64,000 nucleotides of DNA, from contig NZ_MNAH01000008.1 in the NCBI RefSeq assembly GCF_001976065.1, positions 25,850-89,849 of the forward strand. Reading direction: 5' to 3'. A program made the translations under genes and the position numbers. Below are positions 17,602-25,958 of the stretch, one piece after another (within the stretch, counting starts at the first letter, position 1; each line of letters begins with the position of its first letter). This DNA is from Pseudomonas putida (GTDB taxonomy: Bacteria > Pseudomonadota > Gammaproteobacteria > Pseudomonadales > Pseudomonadaceae). The notes under the pieces were generated by a model. It saw only the letters and a list, made by a program, of their open reading frames with translations, did no database searches and had not been told where the DNA came from.

Positions 17602-19845
17602 ATGGTACAGGTGAGAGCACACCAGCCGATCAACACCGACGGCAGTATCAATCTCGAGGCTTGGCTCGATCATGCGGTCAGTGTCGATCTGGCACTGGAT
17701 CGCGAAGCCTTGAAGGAAGCCTGCGAGTTCGCTCGCGAGGCCGAACAACAAGCCAATGCGGCTAAGAATCTGTGGACCGAAGGCAACTCGAGTTTCCGCA
17801 CCGGCCTTGAGATCGCCGAGATCCTCGCCGACCTCAAGCTCGACCAGGATTCGCTGGTGGCCGCGGTGTTGTACCGGGGCGTGCGCGAAGGCCAGATCCC
17901 GTTGCCCACCGTCAGCCAGCGCTTCGGCCCGGTGGTCGCCAAACTGATCGACGGCGTGCAGCGCATGGCGGCGATCAGCGATAGCCTGAGCCCGCGCAAA
18001 TCCATGGTGATGGGCACCCAGGGCCAGGTGGAAAACCTGCGCAAGATGCTCGTGGCCATGGTCGACGACGTGCGCGTGGCCCTGATCAAGCTGGCCGAAC
18101 GTACCTGCGCGATCCGTGCGGTGAAGACCGCGGACGACGAGAAGCGCAACCGCGTGGCCCGCGAGGTCTTCGACATCTACGCGCCCCTGGCCCACCGCCT
18201 GGGTATCGGTCACATCAAGTGGGAGCTGGAGGACTTGTCCTTCCGCTACCTCGAGCCCGACCAGTACAAGCAGATCGCCAAGCTGTTGCATGAGCGGCGA
18301 CTGGATCGCGAACGCTTCATCAGCGACGTGATGAGCCAGCTGAAGAACGAATTGCAGGCCACCGGCGTCGATGCCGACATCAGTGGCCGGGCCAAGCACA
18401 TCTATTCGATCTGGCGCAAAATGCAGCGCAAGGGCCTGGAGTTCAGCCAGATCTACGACGTGCGCGCCGTGCGGGTGCTGGTGCCGGAAATGCGCGACTG
18501 CTACACCGCGCTCGGCATTGTCCACACCTTGTGGCGACACATCCCGAAAGAGTTCGACGACTACATCGCCAACCCGAAAGAGAACGGCTACCGCTCATTG
18601 CATACCGCGGTGATCGGGCCTGAGGGCAAGGTGCTGGAGGTGCAGATCCGCACCCACGCCATGCATGAAGAGGCCGAGCTGGGCGTGTGCGCGCACTGGC
18701 GCTACAAGGGTACCGACGTCAAGTCCGGCTCCAATCACTACGAAGAGAAAATCTCCTGGCTGCGTCAGGTGCTCGAATGGCACGAAGAGCTGGGTGACAT
18801 TGGCGGGCTGGCCGAACAGTTGCGGGTCGATATCGAACCTGACCGGGTCTACATCTTTACCCCGGACGGTCACGCCATCGATTTGCCCAAGGGCGCGACG
18901 CCGCTGGACTTTGCCTACCGCGTCCACACCGAGATCGGCCACAACTGCCGCGGCGCCAAGATCAACGGGCGCATCGTGCCGCTCAACTACAGCCTGCAGA
19001 CCGGTGAACAGGTCGAGATCATCACCAGCAAGCACGGCACGCCGAGCCGCGACTGGCTGAACCCTAACCTGGGCTACATCACCACCTCGCGGGCGCGGGC
19101 GAAGATTGTCCACTGGTTCAAGCTGCAGGCGCGCGACCAGAACGTCGCCGCCGGCAAGACCCTGCTCGAGCGCGAACTCAACCGCCTCGGTCTGCCGCAG
19201 GTTGATTTCGAGAAGCTGGCCGACAAGGCCAACATGAAAACCGCCGAAGACATGTTTGCCGCCTTGGGTGCGGGTGACCTGCGCCTGGCGCAACTGGTCA
19301 ACCTGGCGCAGCAACTGGTCGAGCCGGAACGCGGAAACGAACAGCTGGAACTGATTCCACGCAAGGCCACCGGCTACAAGCCAGGCAAGCGTGGCGACAT
19401 TCAGATTCAGGGCGTGGGCAACCTGATGACCCAGATGGCGGGTTGCTGCCAGCCACTGCCGGGGGATGCGATCGTGGGCTACATCACCCAGGGCCGCGGC
19501 GTGAGCATCCACCGCCAGGACTGTGCCTCGGTGCTGCAGTTGGGCGGGCGCGAGCCAGAGCGGATCATTCAGGTCAGCTGGGGCCCGGTACCGGTGCTCA
19601 CCTATCCGGTGGACATCGTCATTCGTGCCTACGACCGTTCCGGATTGCTGCGTGACGTCTCGCAGGTGCTGCTCAACGAGCGGATCAACGTGCTGGCGGT
19701 CAATACTCGCTCGAACAAGGAGGACAACACCGCGCTGATGTCCCTGACCATCGAGATTCCGGGGCTGGACGCGCTTGGGCGGTTGCTTGGGCGGATTTCC
19801 CAGCTGCCGAACATCATCGAAACCCGGCGTAATCGCACACCGTGA
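17602..19845 (+). CDS. relA: GTP pyrophosphokinase RelA
   Basis: Ribosome-associated (p)ppGpp synthetase of the stringent response, 747 residues. The N-terminal HD hydrolase domain is degenerate (AAVLYRGVREGQIPLPTVSQ lacks the HD pair), as expected for a synthetase-only RelA. The synthetase domain (KHIYSIWRKMQRKGLEFSQI, YDVRAVRVLV), TGS domain (IFTPDGHAIDLPKGATPLDFAY), a CC region near MAGCCQPLPGD and a C-terminal ACT domain follow in order. A REP doublet lies directly downstream. Confidence 0.96.
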   Translation: MVQVRAHQPINTDGSINLEAWLDHAVSVDLALDREALKEACEFAREAEQQANAAKNLWTEGNSSFRTGLEIAEILADLKLDQDSLVAAVLYRGVREGQIPLPTVSQRFGPVVAKLIDGVQRMAAISDSLSPRKSMVMGTQGQVENLRKMLVAMVDDVRVALIKLAERTCAIRAVKTADDEKRNRVAREVFDIYAPLAHRLGIGHIKWELEDLSFRYLEPDQYKQIAKLLHERRLDRERFISDVMSQLKNELQATGVDADISGRAKHIYSIWRKMQRKGLEFSQIYDVRAVRVLVPEMRDCYTALGIVHTLWRHIPKEFDDYIANPKENGYRSLHTAVIGPEGKVLEVQIRTHAMHEEAELGVCAHWRYKGTDVKSGSNHYEEKISWLRQVLEWHEELGDIGGLAEQLRVDIEPDRVYIFTPDGHAIDLPKGATPLDFAYRVHTEIGHNCRGAKINGRIVPLNYSLQTGEQVEIITSKHGTPSRDWLNPNLGYITTSRARAKIVHWFKLQARDQNVAAGKTLLERELNRLGLPQVDFEKLADKANMKTAEDMFAALGAGDLRLAQLVNLAQQLVEPERGNEQLELIPRKATGYKPGKRGDIQIQGVGNLMTQMAGCCQPLPGDAIVGYITQGRGVSIHRQDCASVLQLGGREPERIIQVSWGPVPVLTYPVDIVIRAYDRSGLLRDVSQVLLNERINVLAVNTRSNKEDNTALMSLTIEIPGLDALGRLLGRISQLPNIIETRRNRTP

Positions 19846-19862
19846 AATCAGCACCGATCCAA

Positions 19863-19952
19863 TGTGGGAGCGGGCTTGCTCGCGAAGAGGGCCTGTCAGT
19901 CGACATCAATGTTGTCTGGCAAACCGCTTTCGCGAGCAAGCCCGCGCCCACA
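19863..19952. repeat. REP doublet (REPIN-like), 90 bp
   Basis: Inverted arms TGTGGGAGCGGGCTTGCTCG(CGAA) and (TTCG)CGAGCAAGCCCGCGCCCACA flank a spacer carrying TGTCAGTCGACATCAATGTT. It has the same length and spacer as the element at 5146, so the two-armed unit, not the single REP, appears to be the unit of duplication. Confidence 0.93.
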
Positions 19953-19978
19953 GGGAAGTCCTGTGATGAGAGGGATTG

Positions 19979-20812
19979 ATGTTCAGCCTTGAAGATCTGT
20001 TGCACCTGATGAATCGCCTGCGCGACCCGCAGTACGGTTGCCCATGGGACATCAAGCAAACCTACGCGACCATCGTCCCGCACACCCTCGAGGAAGCCTA
20101 TGAAGTCGCCGATGCCATCGAGCGCGGTGACTTCGATCACCTGCAGGGTGAGTTGGGCGACCTGCTGTTCCAGGTGGTTTACTACAGCCAGCTGGCCCGG
20201 GAAGAAGGGCGCTTCGAGTTCGCTGGCGTGGTCGACGGCATCACGCGCAAGTTGATTCGCCGTCATCCGCACGTATTCCCCACGGGCGACCTGTACGCGC
20301 CAATGGATGTCCCGCGCTTGAGTGAGGAACAGGTCAAGCAGCGCTGGGAAGAGATCAAGGCCGAGGAGCGCGCGGAAAACTCCAGCGCACCGCAACAGCT
20401 GTCCTTGCTCGATGATGTCCCGGCAGCATTGCCGGCGTTGTCGCGCTCGGCAAAATTGCAGAAGCGCGCAGCGCAGGTCGGTTTCGACTGGCCCGATGCC
20501 TTGCCGGTGCTTGATAAAGTCCGTGAAGAACTCGATGAAGTCCTTGAGGCCATGGCGGAAAACGATCCAGAGGCCGTGGCCGACGAGATCGGCGATCTGC
20601 TGTTTTCCGTGGTCAATCTGGCCAGGCATCTCAAGGTCGACCCGGAAACCGCGCTGCGTGGCGCCAACGGCAAGTTCGAACGACGCTTCCGTTTTATCGA
20701 ACAGGCATTGCGCGACACCCACCGTCCCATGGAAGATTGCACCCTCGAAGAGTTGGACGCCCTGTGGGGTGAAGCCAAACGCCAGGAAAAGAATGTGCCC
20801 AGCTGCGGTTGA
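19979..20812 (+). CDS. mazG: Nucleoside triphosphate pyrophosphohydrolase MazG
   Basis: House-cleaning NTP pyrophosphohydrolase of 277 residues with two tandem MazG domains. The first has LLHLMNRLRDPQYGCPWDIKQ-type residues and EEAYEVADAIERGD...GELGDLLFQVVYYSQ; the second has the catalytic EELDEVLEAM...DEIGDLLFSVVNLAR. Acidic metal-binding residues (ExxE and ExxD) are present in both. ATG at 19979 follows GAGAGG; the TTG 3 bases upstream is less likely. It sits after relA, as in E. coli, where MazG is linked to ppGpp metabolism. Confidence 0.94.
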   Translation: MFSLEDLLHLMNRLRDPQYGCPWDIKQTYATIVPHTLEEAYEVADAIERGDFDHLQGELGDLLFQVVYYSQLAREEGRFEFAGVVDGITRKLIRRHPHVFPTGDLYAPMDVPRLSEEQVKQRWEEIKAEERAENSSAPQQLSLLDDVPAALPALSRSAKLQKRAAQVGFDWPDALPVLDKVREELDEVLEAMAENDPEAVADEIGDLLFSVVNLARHLKVDPETALRGANGKFERRFRFIEQALRDTHRPMEDCTLEELDALWGEAKRQEKNVPSCG

Positions 20813-20840
20813 GCAGTTGCCTAAGTGAGTAATAAGCACC

Positions 20841-21383
20841 ATGAGCATTTCCCTTCGCGACCAGTTGCTCAAAGCAGGGCTGGTCAACCAGAAGCAGGCC
20901 AAGCAGGTCAGCAAAGACAAACAGAAGCAGCAGCGCCTGGCCCACAAGGGTCAGATCGAACTCGATGACTCCCAGCAGCGTGCGGCCCAGGAAGCCATGG
21001 CCGAGAAGGTCAAGCGCGATCAGGAGCTCAACCGTCTGCAGCAGGAGAAGGCCGAGGCGAAAGCCCGCGCTGCCCAGGTCAAGCAATTGATCGAAGCCAC
21101 GCGCCTGCCGAAGCTGACGACCGAGGACTACTACAACTTCGTCGACGACAAGAAGGTCAAGCGCCTCTCGGTCAACACCCTGATGCGCAACAAGCTGAGC
21201 AACGGTTCGCTGGCCATCGTGCATCACGCCGGAGGCTATGAAGTGATCCCCCGGGAAGCGGCCCTGAAGATCCAGGAGCGCGATCCGCAGCGTATCGTGC
21301 AGCTGAATGTACAGACCGAAGAAGTCGCTGCCGAGGACGATCCGTACGCGGCCTATCAGATCCCTGACGATCTGATGTGGTAA
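20841..21383 (+). CDS. DUF2058 family protein (YaiL-like)
   Basis: A 180-residue, very charged cytosolic protein. Residues 1-75 form a Lys/Gln/Glu-rich stretch (KQAKQVSKDKQKQQRLAHKG) that should be helical or coiled coil and could bind nucleic acid; the C-terminal part (YYNFVDDKKVKRLSVNTL, GGYEVIPREAALKIQERD) is the conserved domain. Function is unknown. It follows mazG by 28 bases and ends at a strong terminator, so it closes that operon. Confidence 0.88.
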   Translation: MSISLRDQLLKAGLVNQKQAKQVSKDKQKQQRLAHKGQIELDDSQQRAAQEAMAEKVKRDQELNRLQQEKAEAKARAAQVKQLIEATRLPKLTTEDYYNFVDDKKVKRLSVNTLMRNKLSNGSLAIVHHAGGYEVIPREAALKIQERDPQRIVQLNVQTEEVAAEDDPYAAYQIPDDLMW

Positions 21384-21401
21384 GCGGTCTACGGCTGCAA
21401 T

Positions 21402-21436
21402 AACGACAAACCCCGCTCATGGCGGGGTTTGTCGTT
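21402..21436. terminator. Bidirectional Rho-independent terminator
   Basis: AACGACAAACCCCGC (21402-21416) and GCGGGGTTTGTCGTT (21422-21436) are perfect 15-base complements. It lies between the converging DUF2058 gene and the small gene at 21454. Confidence 0.93.
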
Positions 21437-21453
21437 TTCAATGCGGTCATTGC

Positions 21454-21642
21454 TCAGGCGGAGCGTAATTCTCGTTGCTGCTCCAGGATTTCCAGTTCGG
21501 CCTTGTAGCTGTGGGCGTCAGTCTCGGAGTGGAACATCCCGACCAGCAAGTCTTGTTGGTACACATCCCAGATCCGGATGCCGGCGGCTACGCCTTCATG
21601 GGACATGTGTGAATCGTCGCGTTCAGTTACTTTTACAGTCAT
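21454..21642 (-). CDS. Small conserved-type hypothetical protein
   Basis: A 62-residue protein I do not recognise. It starts MTVKVTERDDSHMSHEG and continues with an amphipathic alternation (IRIWDVYQQDLLVGMFHSET) ending in a charged helix (KAELEILEQQRELRS). It resembles a small alpha/beta protein with no signal or membrane segment. The upstream sequence TTGGAGCTAGCAG contains a GGAG site, and a terminator lies just past the stop, so it looks like a genuine single gene. Confidence 0.65.
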   Translation of the reverse strand: MTVKVTERDDSHMSHEGVAAGIRIWDVYQQDLLVGMFHSETDAHSYKAELEILEQQRELRSA

Positions 21643-22001
21643 CTGCTAGCTCCAATCTCTGTTTATCTGCAGCAAGGCATGTGCAGGACTCTGTTATAGG
21701 GTTTGGTAGCTTGCTAAGTAAACGACTGCGTTTGGAAAGGGAATCTTGCAAAAACGGCAACTGTCCTGCAGCCCACGGAAACCGCGACATTCAGTCGCAG
21801 GTCCTGAAGTTTCATGACAAAAGCTTCATCTTCATGCCCAAGGCCTGTGGGCAAAACGCTGACCCTGTGGGAGCGGCGGTTCGACGATTCGACTTGCTCA
21901 TGAAGACGGAGTCTCAGGCTCCATCAATGTTGAATGTGCAGCCGCCTTCGCGAGCAAGCCCGCTCCCACATGGCGCGCAGTGTTGGTCCATTCACTGAAG
22001 G
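21643..22001. other. Non-coding stretch without a gene
   Basis: No convincing gene. It holds the presumed promoter of the 62-residue gene on its left, a partly decayed REP doublet (21866-21970) and unremarkable sequence otherwise. The fabB terminator begins at 22002. Confidence 0.6.
21866..21970. repeat. Partly decayed REP doublet
   Basis: The right arm GCCGCCTTCGCGAGCAAGCC(CGCTCCCACA) is intact and the spacer retains CATCAATGTTGAATG. The left arm has drifted (TGTGGGAGCGGCGGTTCGAC, then CTTGCTCATGAA). It belongs to the same family as the copies at 5146 and 19863. Confidence 0.85.
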
Positions 22002-22037
22002 CAAAAAAAAAACGCCCCGAACCAGTCGGGGCGTTTT
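22002..22037 (-). terminator. Rho-independent terminator of fabA-fabB
   Basis: On the minus strand, ACGCCCCGACTGGTTCGGGG is completed by CGT and followed by nine T residues, 24 bases past the fabB stop. Confidence 0.93.
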
Positions 22038-22061
22038 CATGTGCGGCTCAGCAGCGGGGAA

Positions 22062-23282
22062 TTACTTGCCTTCCCAGCGCTTCAGTACCAGCGTGGCGTT
22101 GGTGCCGCCGAAGCCGAAGCTGTTGCTCATCACGGTGTTGATGGTGGCGTTTTCGCGGGTCTTGGTCAGCACCGGCAGGTCGGCCACTTCAGGGTCCAGT
22201 TCGTCGATGTTGGCGGAGCCGGCAATGAAGTTGCCTTCCATCATCAGCATGCAATAGATCGCTTCGTGAACGCCGGCGGCGCCCAGGGAGTGACCCGACA
22301 GGCTCTTGGTGGAGCTGATGGCCGGAGCCTTGTCGCCGAACACTTCACGCACGCCTTTCATTTCCGCGACGTCGCCGACCGGAGTCGAAGTGCCGTGGGT
22401 ATTCAGGTAGTCGATCGGGGTGTCGACGGTGGACAGCGCCTGCTGCATGCAGCGGATCGCGCCTTCGCCACTTGGGGCAACCATGTCGTAGCCGTCGGAC
22501 GTCGCGCCATAACCAACGATTTCCGCGTAGATCTTCGCACCGCGGGCCAGGGCGTGTTCCAGCTCTTCAACCACGACCATGCCGCCGCCGCCAGCGATGA
22601 CGAAACCGTCACGGTCGGCGTCGTAGGCGCGGGAAGCTTGTTCCGGGGTGTCGTTACGCTTGCTGGACAGTGCGCCCATGGCGTCGAACAGGAACGACTG
22701 GCTCCAGTGCTCTTCTTCACCGCCGCCGGCGAAGACGATGTCCTGCTTGCCCATCTGGATCTGTTCCATGGCGGTACCGATGCAGTGAGCACTGGTGGCG
22801 CAGGCAGAAGCGATGGAGTAGTTCAGGCCCTTGATCTTGAACGGCGTGGCCAGGCAGGCGGAAACGGTGCTGCTCATGGTCCGCGTTACACGGTATGGGC
22901 CAACGCGCTTGACGCCTTTTTCGCGCAGGATGTCCAGCGCTTCCATCTGGTTCAGCGTCGATGCACCACCGGAACCGGCGATCAGGCCGGTACGCGGGTT
23001 GGAAACCTGCTCTTCGGTCAGGCCGGAGTCAGCGATGGCGTCTTTCATGGCCAGGTAGGCGTATGCCGCCGCGTGGCCGACGAAGCGATAGATCTTGCGA
23101 TCGATCAGTTCTTCAAGGTTGAGGTCAATGGAGCCGGAAACCTGGCTACGCAGACCCATTTCGGCATATTCCGGGTTGAACCGGATGCCAGGGCGGCTTG
23201 CACGCAGGTTAGCGGAGACGGTCTCTTTGTCATTGCCCAGGCACGAAACAATGCCCAGACCAGTGATAACGACGCGGCGCAT
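22062..23282 (-). CDS. fabB: Beta-ketoacyl-ACP synthase I
   Basis: Elongating condensing enzyme of 406 residues needed for unsaturated fatty acid synthesis. The catalytic cysteine is in SIASACATSAHCIGTAMEQI; the two histidines are in NTHGTSTPVGD and SLSGHSLGAAGVHE. It starts MRRVVITGLGIVSCLGND. It lies 11 bases after fabA on the same strand, the standard fabAB operon, and ends at a strong terminator. Confidence 0.97.
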   Translation of the reverse strand: MRRVVITGLGIVSCLGNDKETVSANLRASRPGIRFNPEYAEMGLRSQVSGSIDLNLEELIDRKIYRFVGHAAAYAYLAMKDAIADSGLTEEQVSNPRTGLIAGSGGASTLNQMEALDILREKGVKRVGPYRVTRTMSSTVSACLATPFKIKGLNYSIASACATSAHCIGTAMEQIQMGKQDIVFAGGGEEEHWSQSFLFDAMGALSSKRNDTPEQASRAYDADRDGFVIAGGGGMVVVEELEHALARGAKIYAEIVGYGATSDGYDMVAPSGEGAIRCMQQALSTVDTPIDYLNTHGTSTPVGDVAEMKGVREVFGDKAPAISSTKSLSGHSLGAAGVHEAIYCMLMMEGNFIAGSANIDELDPEVADLPVLTKTRENATINTVMSNSFGFGGTNATLVLKRWEGK

Positions 23283-23293
23283 GCGGATAACCC

Positions 23294-23809
23294 TTAGAAG
23301 TTGTCAGTGGAGGTGAACACGCCGACCCGGAGGCCTTCGGCGGTGTAGATTTCGCGACCGTCGACAGTCACCGAACCGTCGGCGATGGCCAGGTTCAGCT
23401 TGCCTTTGAGGACACGCTTGATATGAATGTTATAGGTGACTTTCTTGGCAGTCGGCAGGACCTGGCCGAAGAATTTCACTTCGCCAGAACCCAGCGCACG
23501 ACCGCGGCCCGGCAGACCTTGCCAGCCCAGGAAGAAGCCGACCAGTTGCCACATGGCGTCGAGGCCCAGGCAGCCCGGCATCACCGGATCGCCTTCGAAG
23601 TGACAGGCGAAGAACCACAGGTCCGGAGTGATATCCAGCTCGGCGACCAACTCACCTTTGCCGTACTTGCCACCTTCTTCGCTGATCAGGGTGATGCGAT
23701 CGACCATCAGCATGTTCGGGGCGGGCAGTTGCGCGTTACCTGGGCCGAACAGCTCACCGCGACTGCAGCGCAGCAGGTCTTCCCGGGTAAAGGCGTTTTG
23801 TTTGGTCAT
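23294..23809 (-). CDS. fabA: 3-hydroxydecanoyl-ACP dehydratase/isomerase
   Basis: Hot-dog-fold bifunctional enzyme of 171 residues that creates the cis double bond in anaerobic unsaturated fatty acid synthesis. The catalytic dyad H70 (FFACHFEGDPVMPG) and D84 (LGLDAMWQL) is intact. It is the first gene of the fabAB operon; a candidate FabR/DesT-like operator lies about 130 bases upstream. Confidence 0.97.
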   Translation of the reverse strand: MTKQNAFTREDLLRCSRGELFGPGNAQLPAPNMLMVDRITLISEEGGKYGKGELVAELDITPDLWFFACHFEGDPVMPGCLGLDAMWQLVGFFLGWQGLPGRGRALGSGEVKFFGQVLPTAKKVTYNIHIKRVLKGKLNLAIADGSVTVDGREIYTAEGLRVGVFTSTDNF

Positions 23810-23940
23810 GCGAGCTCCTCAATAGTCCCATGCGGCAGGTGGGGCAAATCTTCCCGGCCGATCGAAGCGTTCATGCCTCGAACCGGCAGCCTACTCATAG
23901 ACTATTGCGTTGTAGTGAAAGTCACAGCACCAAGGACATG

Positions 23941-23958
23941 AATGTACACTTGTGCACT
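23941..23958. promoter_or_regulatory. Candidate FabR/DesT-type operator upstream of fabA
   Basis: AATGTACACTTGTGCACT is an imperfect dyad (6 of 9 positions symmetric) with a GTACA...TGCAC core. It resembles the E. coli FabR operator core (GTACACGTGTTC, as I remember it). It lies about 130 bases from the fabA start. Confidence 0.45.
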
Positions 23959-24056
23959 GAAATTTTTAATCAAGCCCAATTTCGGACTTGTACGGGTGCC
24001 TAAGACTGCCGCACTTTCGCCTTTCACGCCAGTCGCAGATGCTCGAAAGGCCTGTA

Positions 24057-25958
24057 CTACTGCACCCATCGCTGCAGAATTTGCTGTAGATCGGTTCGTT
24101 TGAAGGGCTTGGCCAGGTAATCGTTCATTCCTGCCGACAGGCAGGCTTCCCGATCACCCTGCAAGGCGTTGGCTGTCAGGGCGATGATCGGCAAGTCGGT
24201 GCAACCGGGCAGTTCACGGATCTGGCGAGTGGCTTCATAGCCGTCGATGACCGGCAGTCGGCAGTCCATCAGTATCGCTTCGAAAATCAGGCTCTCGGCA
24301 CTGCGCACAGCCTGTGCGCCATCGGCGGCGACGCTGACAGTAAAGCCCAGGCTGCGCAGCATGGCTTCGATCACCGTCTGGTTGACCGGGTTGTCCTCGA
24401 CCAGCAGCACATTGCGCCCTTCGCCGTCACCTTTGTGGGTCGATACGCGCGGTACTCGCGCTGGCAAGGCCTGTTGATACAACGCCAGCGGAATTTCCAG
24501 GGTGAACACCGAGCCACGGCCTTCCTCGCTCTGGGCGCGCAAGGTGCCCCCCATGCGTTCGGCGAGCGTTCGCGCAATCGGCAGGCCCAGGCCCGTACCG
24601 CCATAGCGTCTTGAAATGGAACTGTCGGCCTGCTGAAACGCGTCGAACATCAATTCCAGGCTTTGCGAGGGAATTCCAATTCCGCTGTCGCGTACTGTGC
24701 AGGTGAACCACAGCAGTTCGTGATCCAGGGACTGCCACTGCGATTCGATGGAGACCCGGCCCTGCTCGGTAAACTTCAGAGCATTGCCAACCAGATTGAC
24801 CAGTATTTGCCGGATGCGCGTCGGGTCGCCTTGAACCTGCAGCGCGCGCATGTCCGCCGGAATCTGCAACTGCAGGTCGAGCCCGCGTTGTACGGCGCTG
24901 TGCTGGAATGACTGGGCACAGCTGGCGATCAGATCCGCGAGATTGAAGGGAATGTGTTCCAGTTCCAGTTCCGAGCGTTCGATCCGCGAAAAATCCAGAA
25001 TGTCATTGATGACCTTGAGCAGATGCTCGGTGGATTCCGAGGCCAGCGCGGCATATTCGACCTGTTCCTCGGTCATCTGGGTGGTTTCCAGCAACTGCAG
25101 CATGCCCAGCACGCCATTCATCGGTGTGCGCAGTTCGTGGCTCATCATGGCAAGGAAATCTGACTTGGCGTTGTTGGCCTTTTCCGCTTCCTCGCGGGTC
25201 TGGATCAACTGCGCCATGGCCTGATGCTGCTCATGACTGGCCTGTTCCAACCCCTTGGCGAGGTTGTTGATGTGTTGCGACAGGGCACCCAGTTCGGTGT
25301 CGTCGACGATGGGCAGGGGCGTTTTGTAGTCGCCGGCCTGGATCGCCTTCACCGCATCACCGATATCCCGGATGGGTTGCGACAGGCTCGAGGCCAGGCG
25401 CCGGGCAACCAGGAAGGTAAACAGCAGGGCGAACAGCGCCAGGATGCCAGCCTTGAGCAGGATTTCCTGCTGGCGCTGGTTGAACGCGTCATTGGACAGG
25501 CCGACGATCACCCGGCCCAGATAATCCTCGGCGGGCGCCGTGGGGGGCACTTTGCCGTCCTGGAAAAAATCATTGTGCAGCGCGATTCGCTGCAGGCGCA
25601 CGGGGGCCTGGAACACTTCGACCTGGTGCGGCTGGTGGTAGCTTGCCGAGGGTTGTTCGACGTACACCAGAATGCGGTTGGCGCTGTCCTGCACTTCCAG
25701 GAACCGCACGTTGGGCGTGGCCAACGTGGCCTTGAGCAGGCTTTCGAGGACCTCGTTATTGCCCGAAATCACCCCGTATTCGGTGGCCGGCGCCAGTTGG
25801 TTGGCAATCAACTGGCCGGTGTGGTTGAGTTCCTGGCGCAAGTCCTGGATCCGCACGAAGGTAAAGAAGCTGATTAACAGCAACGTCAGCAGCAGGGCAG
25901 GGCCGAGGCTGATGATCTGGGTGCGGGTACTGATGTCCCAGCGGCGACGGAAGGTCAT
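24057..25958 (-). CDS. Hybrid sensor histidine kinase, PA1611-like
   Basis: Membrane hybrid kinase of 633 residues: TM1 (about 15-36), periplasmic sensor domain (about 37-165), TM2 (about 168-186), HAMP (about 187-240), HisKA with H274 (MMSHELRTPMNG), HATPase (GGTGLGLPIART) and a receiver with D565 (AILMDCRLPV). It lacks an HPt domain, so it needs an external phosphotransfer protein. Its place beside fabA-fabB matches P. aeruginosa PA1611, which is known to bind RetS and feed the HptB/Gac network. Its start overlaps the binding-protein gene by 4 bases (ATGA). Confidence 0.92.
   Translation of the reverse strand: MTFRRRWDISTRTQIISLGPALLLTLLLISFFTFVRIQDLRQELNHTGQLIANQLAPATEYGVISGNNEVLESLLKATLATPNVRFLEVQDSANRILVYVEQPSASYHQPHQVEVFQAPVRLQRIALHNDFFQDGKVPPTAPAEDYLGRVIVGLSNDAFNQRQQEILLKAGILALFALLFTFLVARRLASSLSQPIRDIGDAVKAIQAGDYKTPLPIVDDTELGALSQHINNLAKGLEQASHEQHQAMAQLIQTREEAEKANNAKSDFLAMMSHELRTPMNGVLGMLQLLETTQMTEEQVEYAALASESTEHLLKVINDILDFSRIERSELELEHIPFNLADLIASCAQSFQHSAVQRGLDLQLQIPADMRALQVQGDPTRIRQILVNLVGNALKFTEQGRVSIESQWQSLDHELLWFTCTVRDSGIGIPSQSLELMFDAFQQADSSISRRYGGTGLGLPIARTLAERMGGTLRAQSEEGRGSVFTLEIPLALYQQALPARVPRVSTHKGDGEGRNVLLVEDNPVNQTVIEAMLRSLGFTVSVAADGAQAVRSAESLIFEAILMDCRLPVIDGYEATRQIRELPGCTDLPIIALTANALQGDREACLSAGMNDYLAKPFKRTDLQQILQRWVQ

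Noticed and set aside
22041..23297. A 418-codon plus-strand frame opposite fabB
   Set aside because: Antisense shadow of a highly conserved gene.
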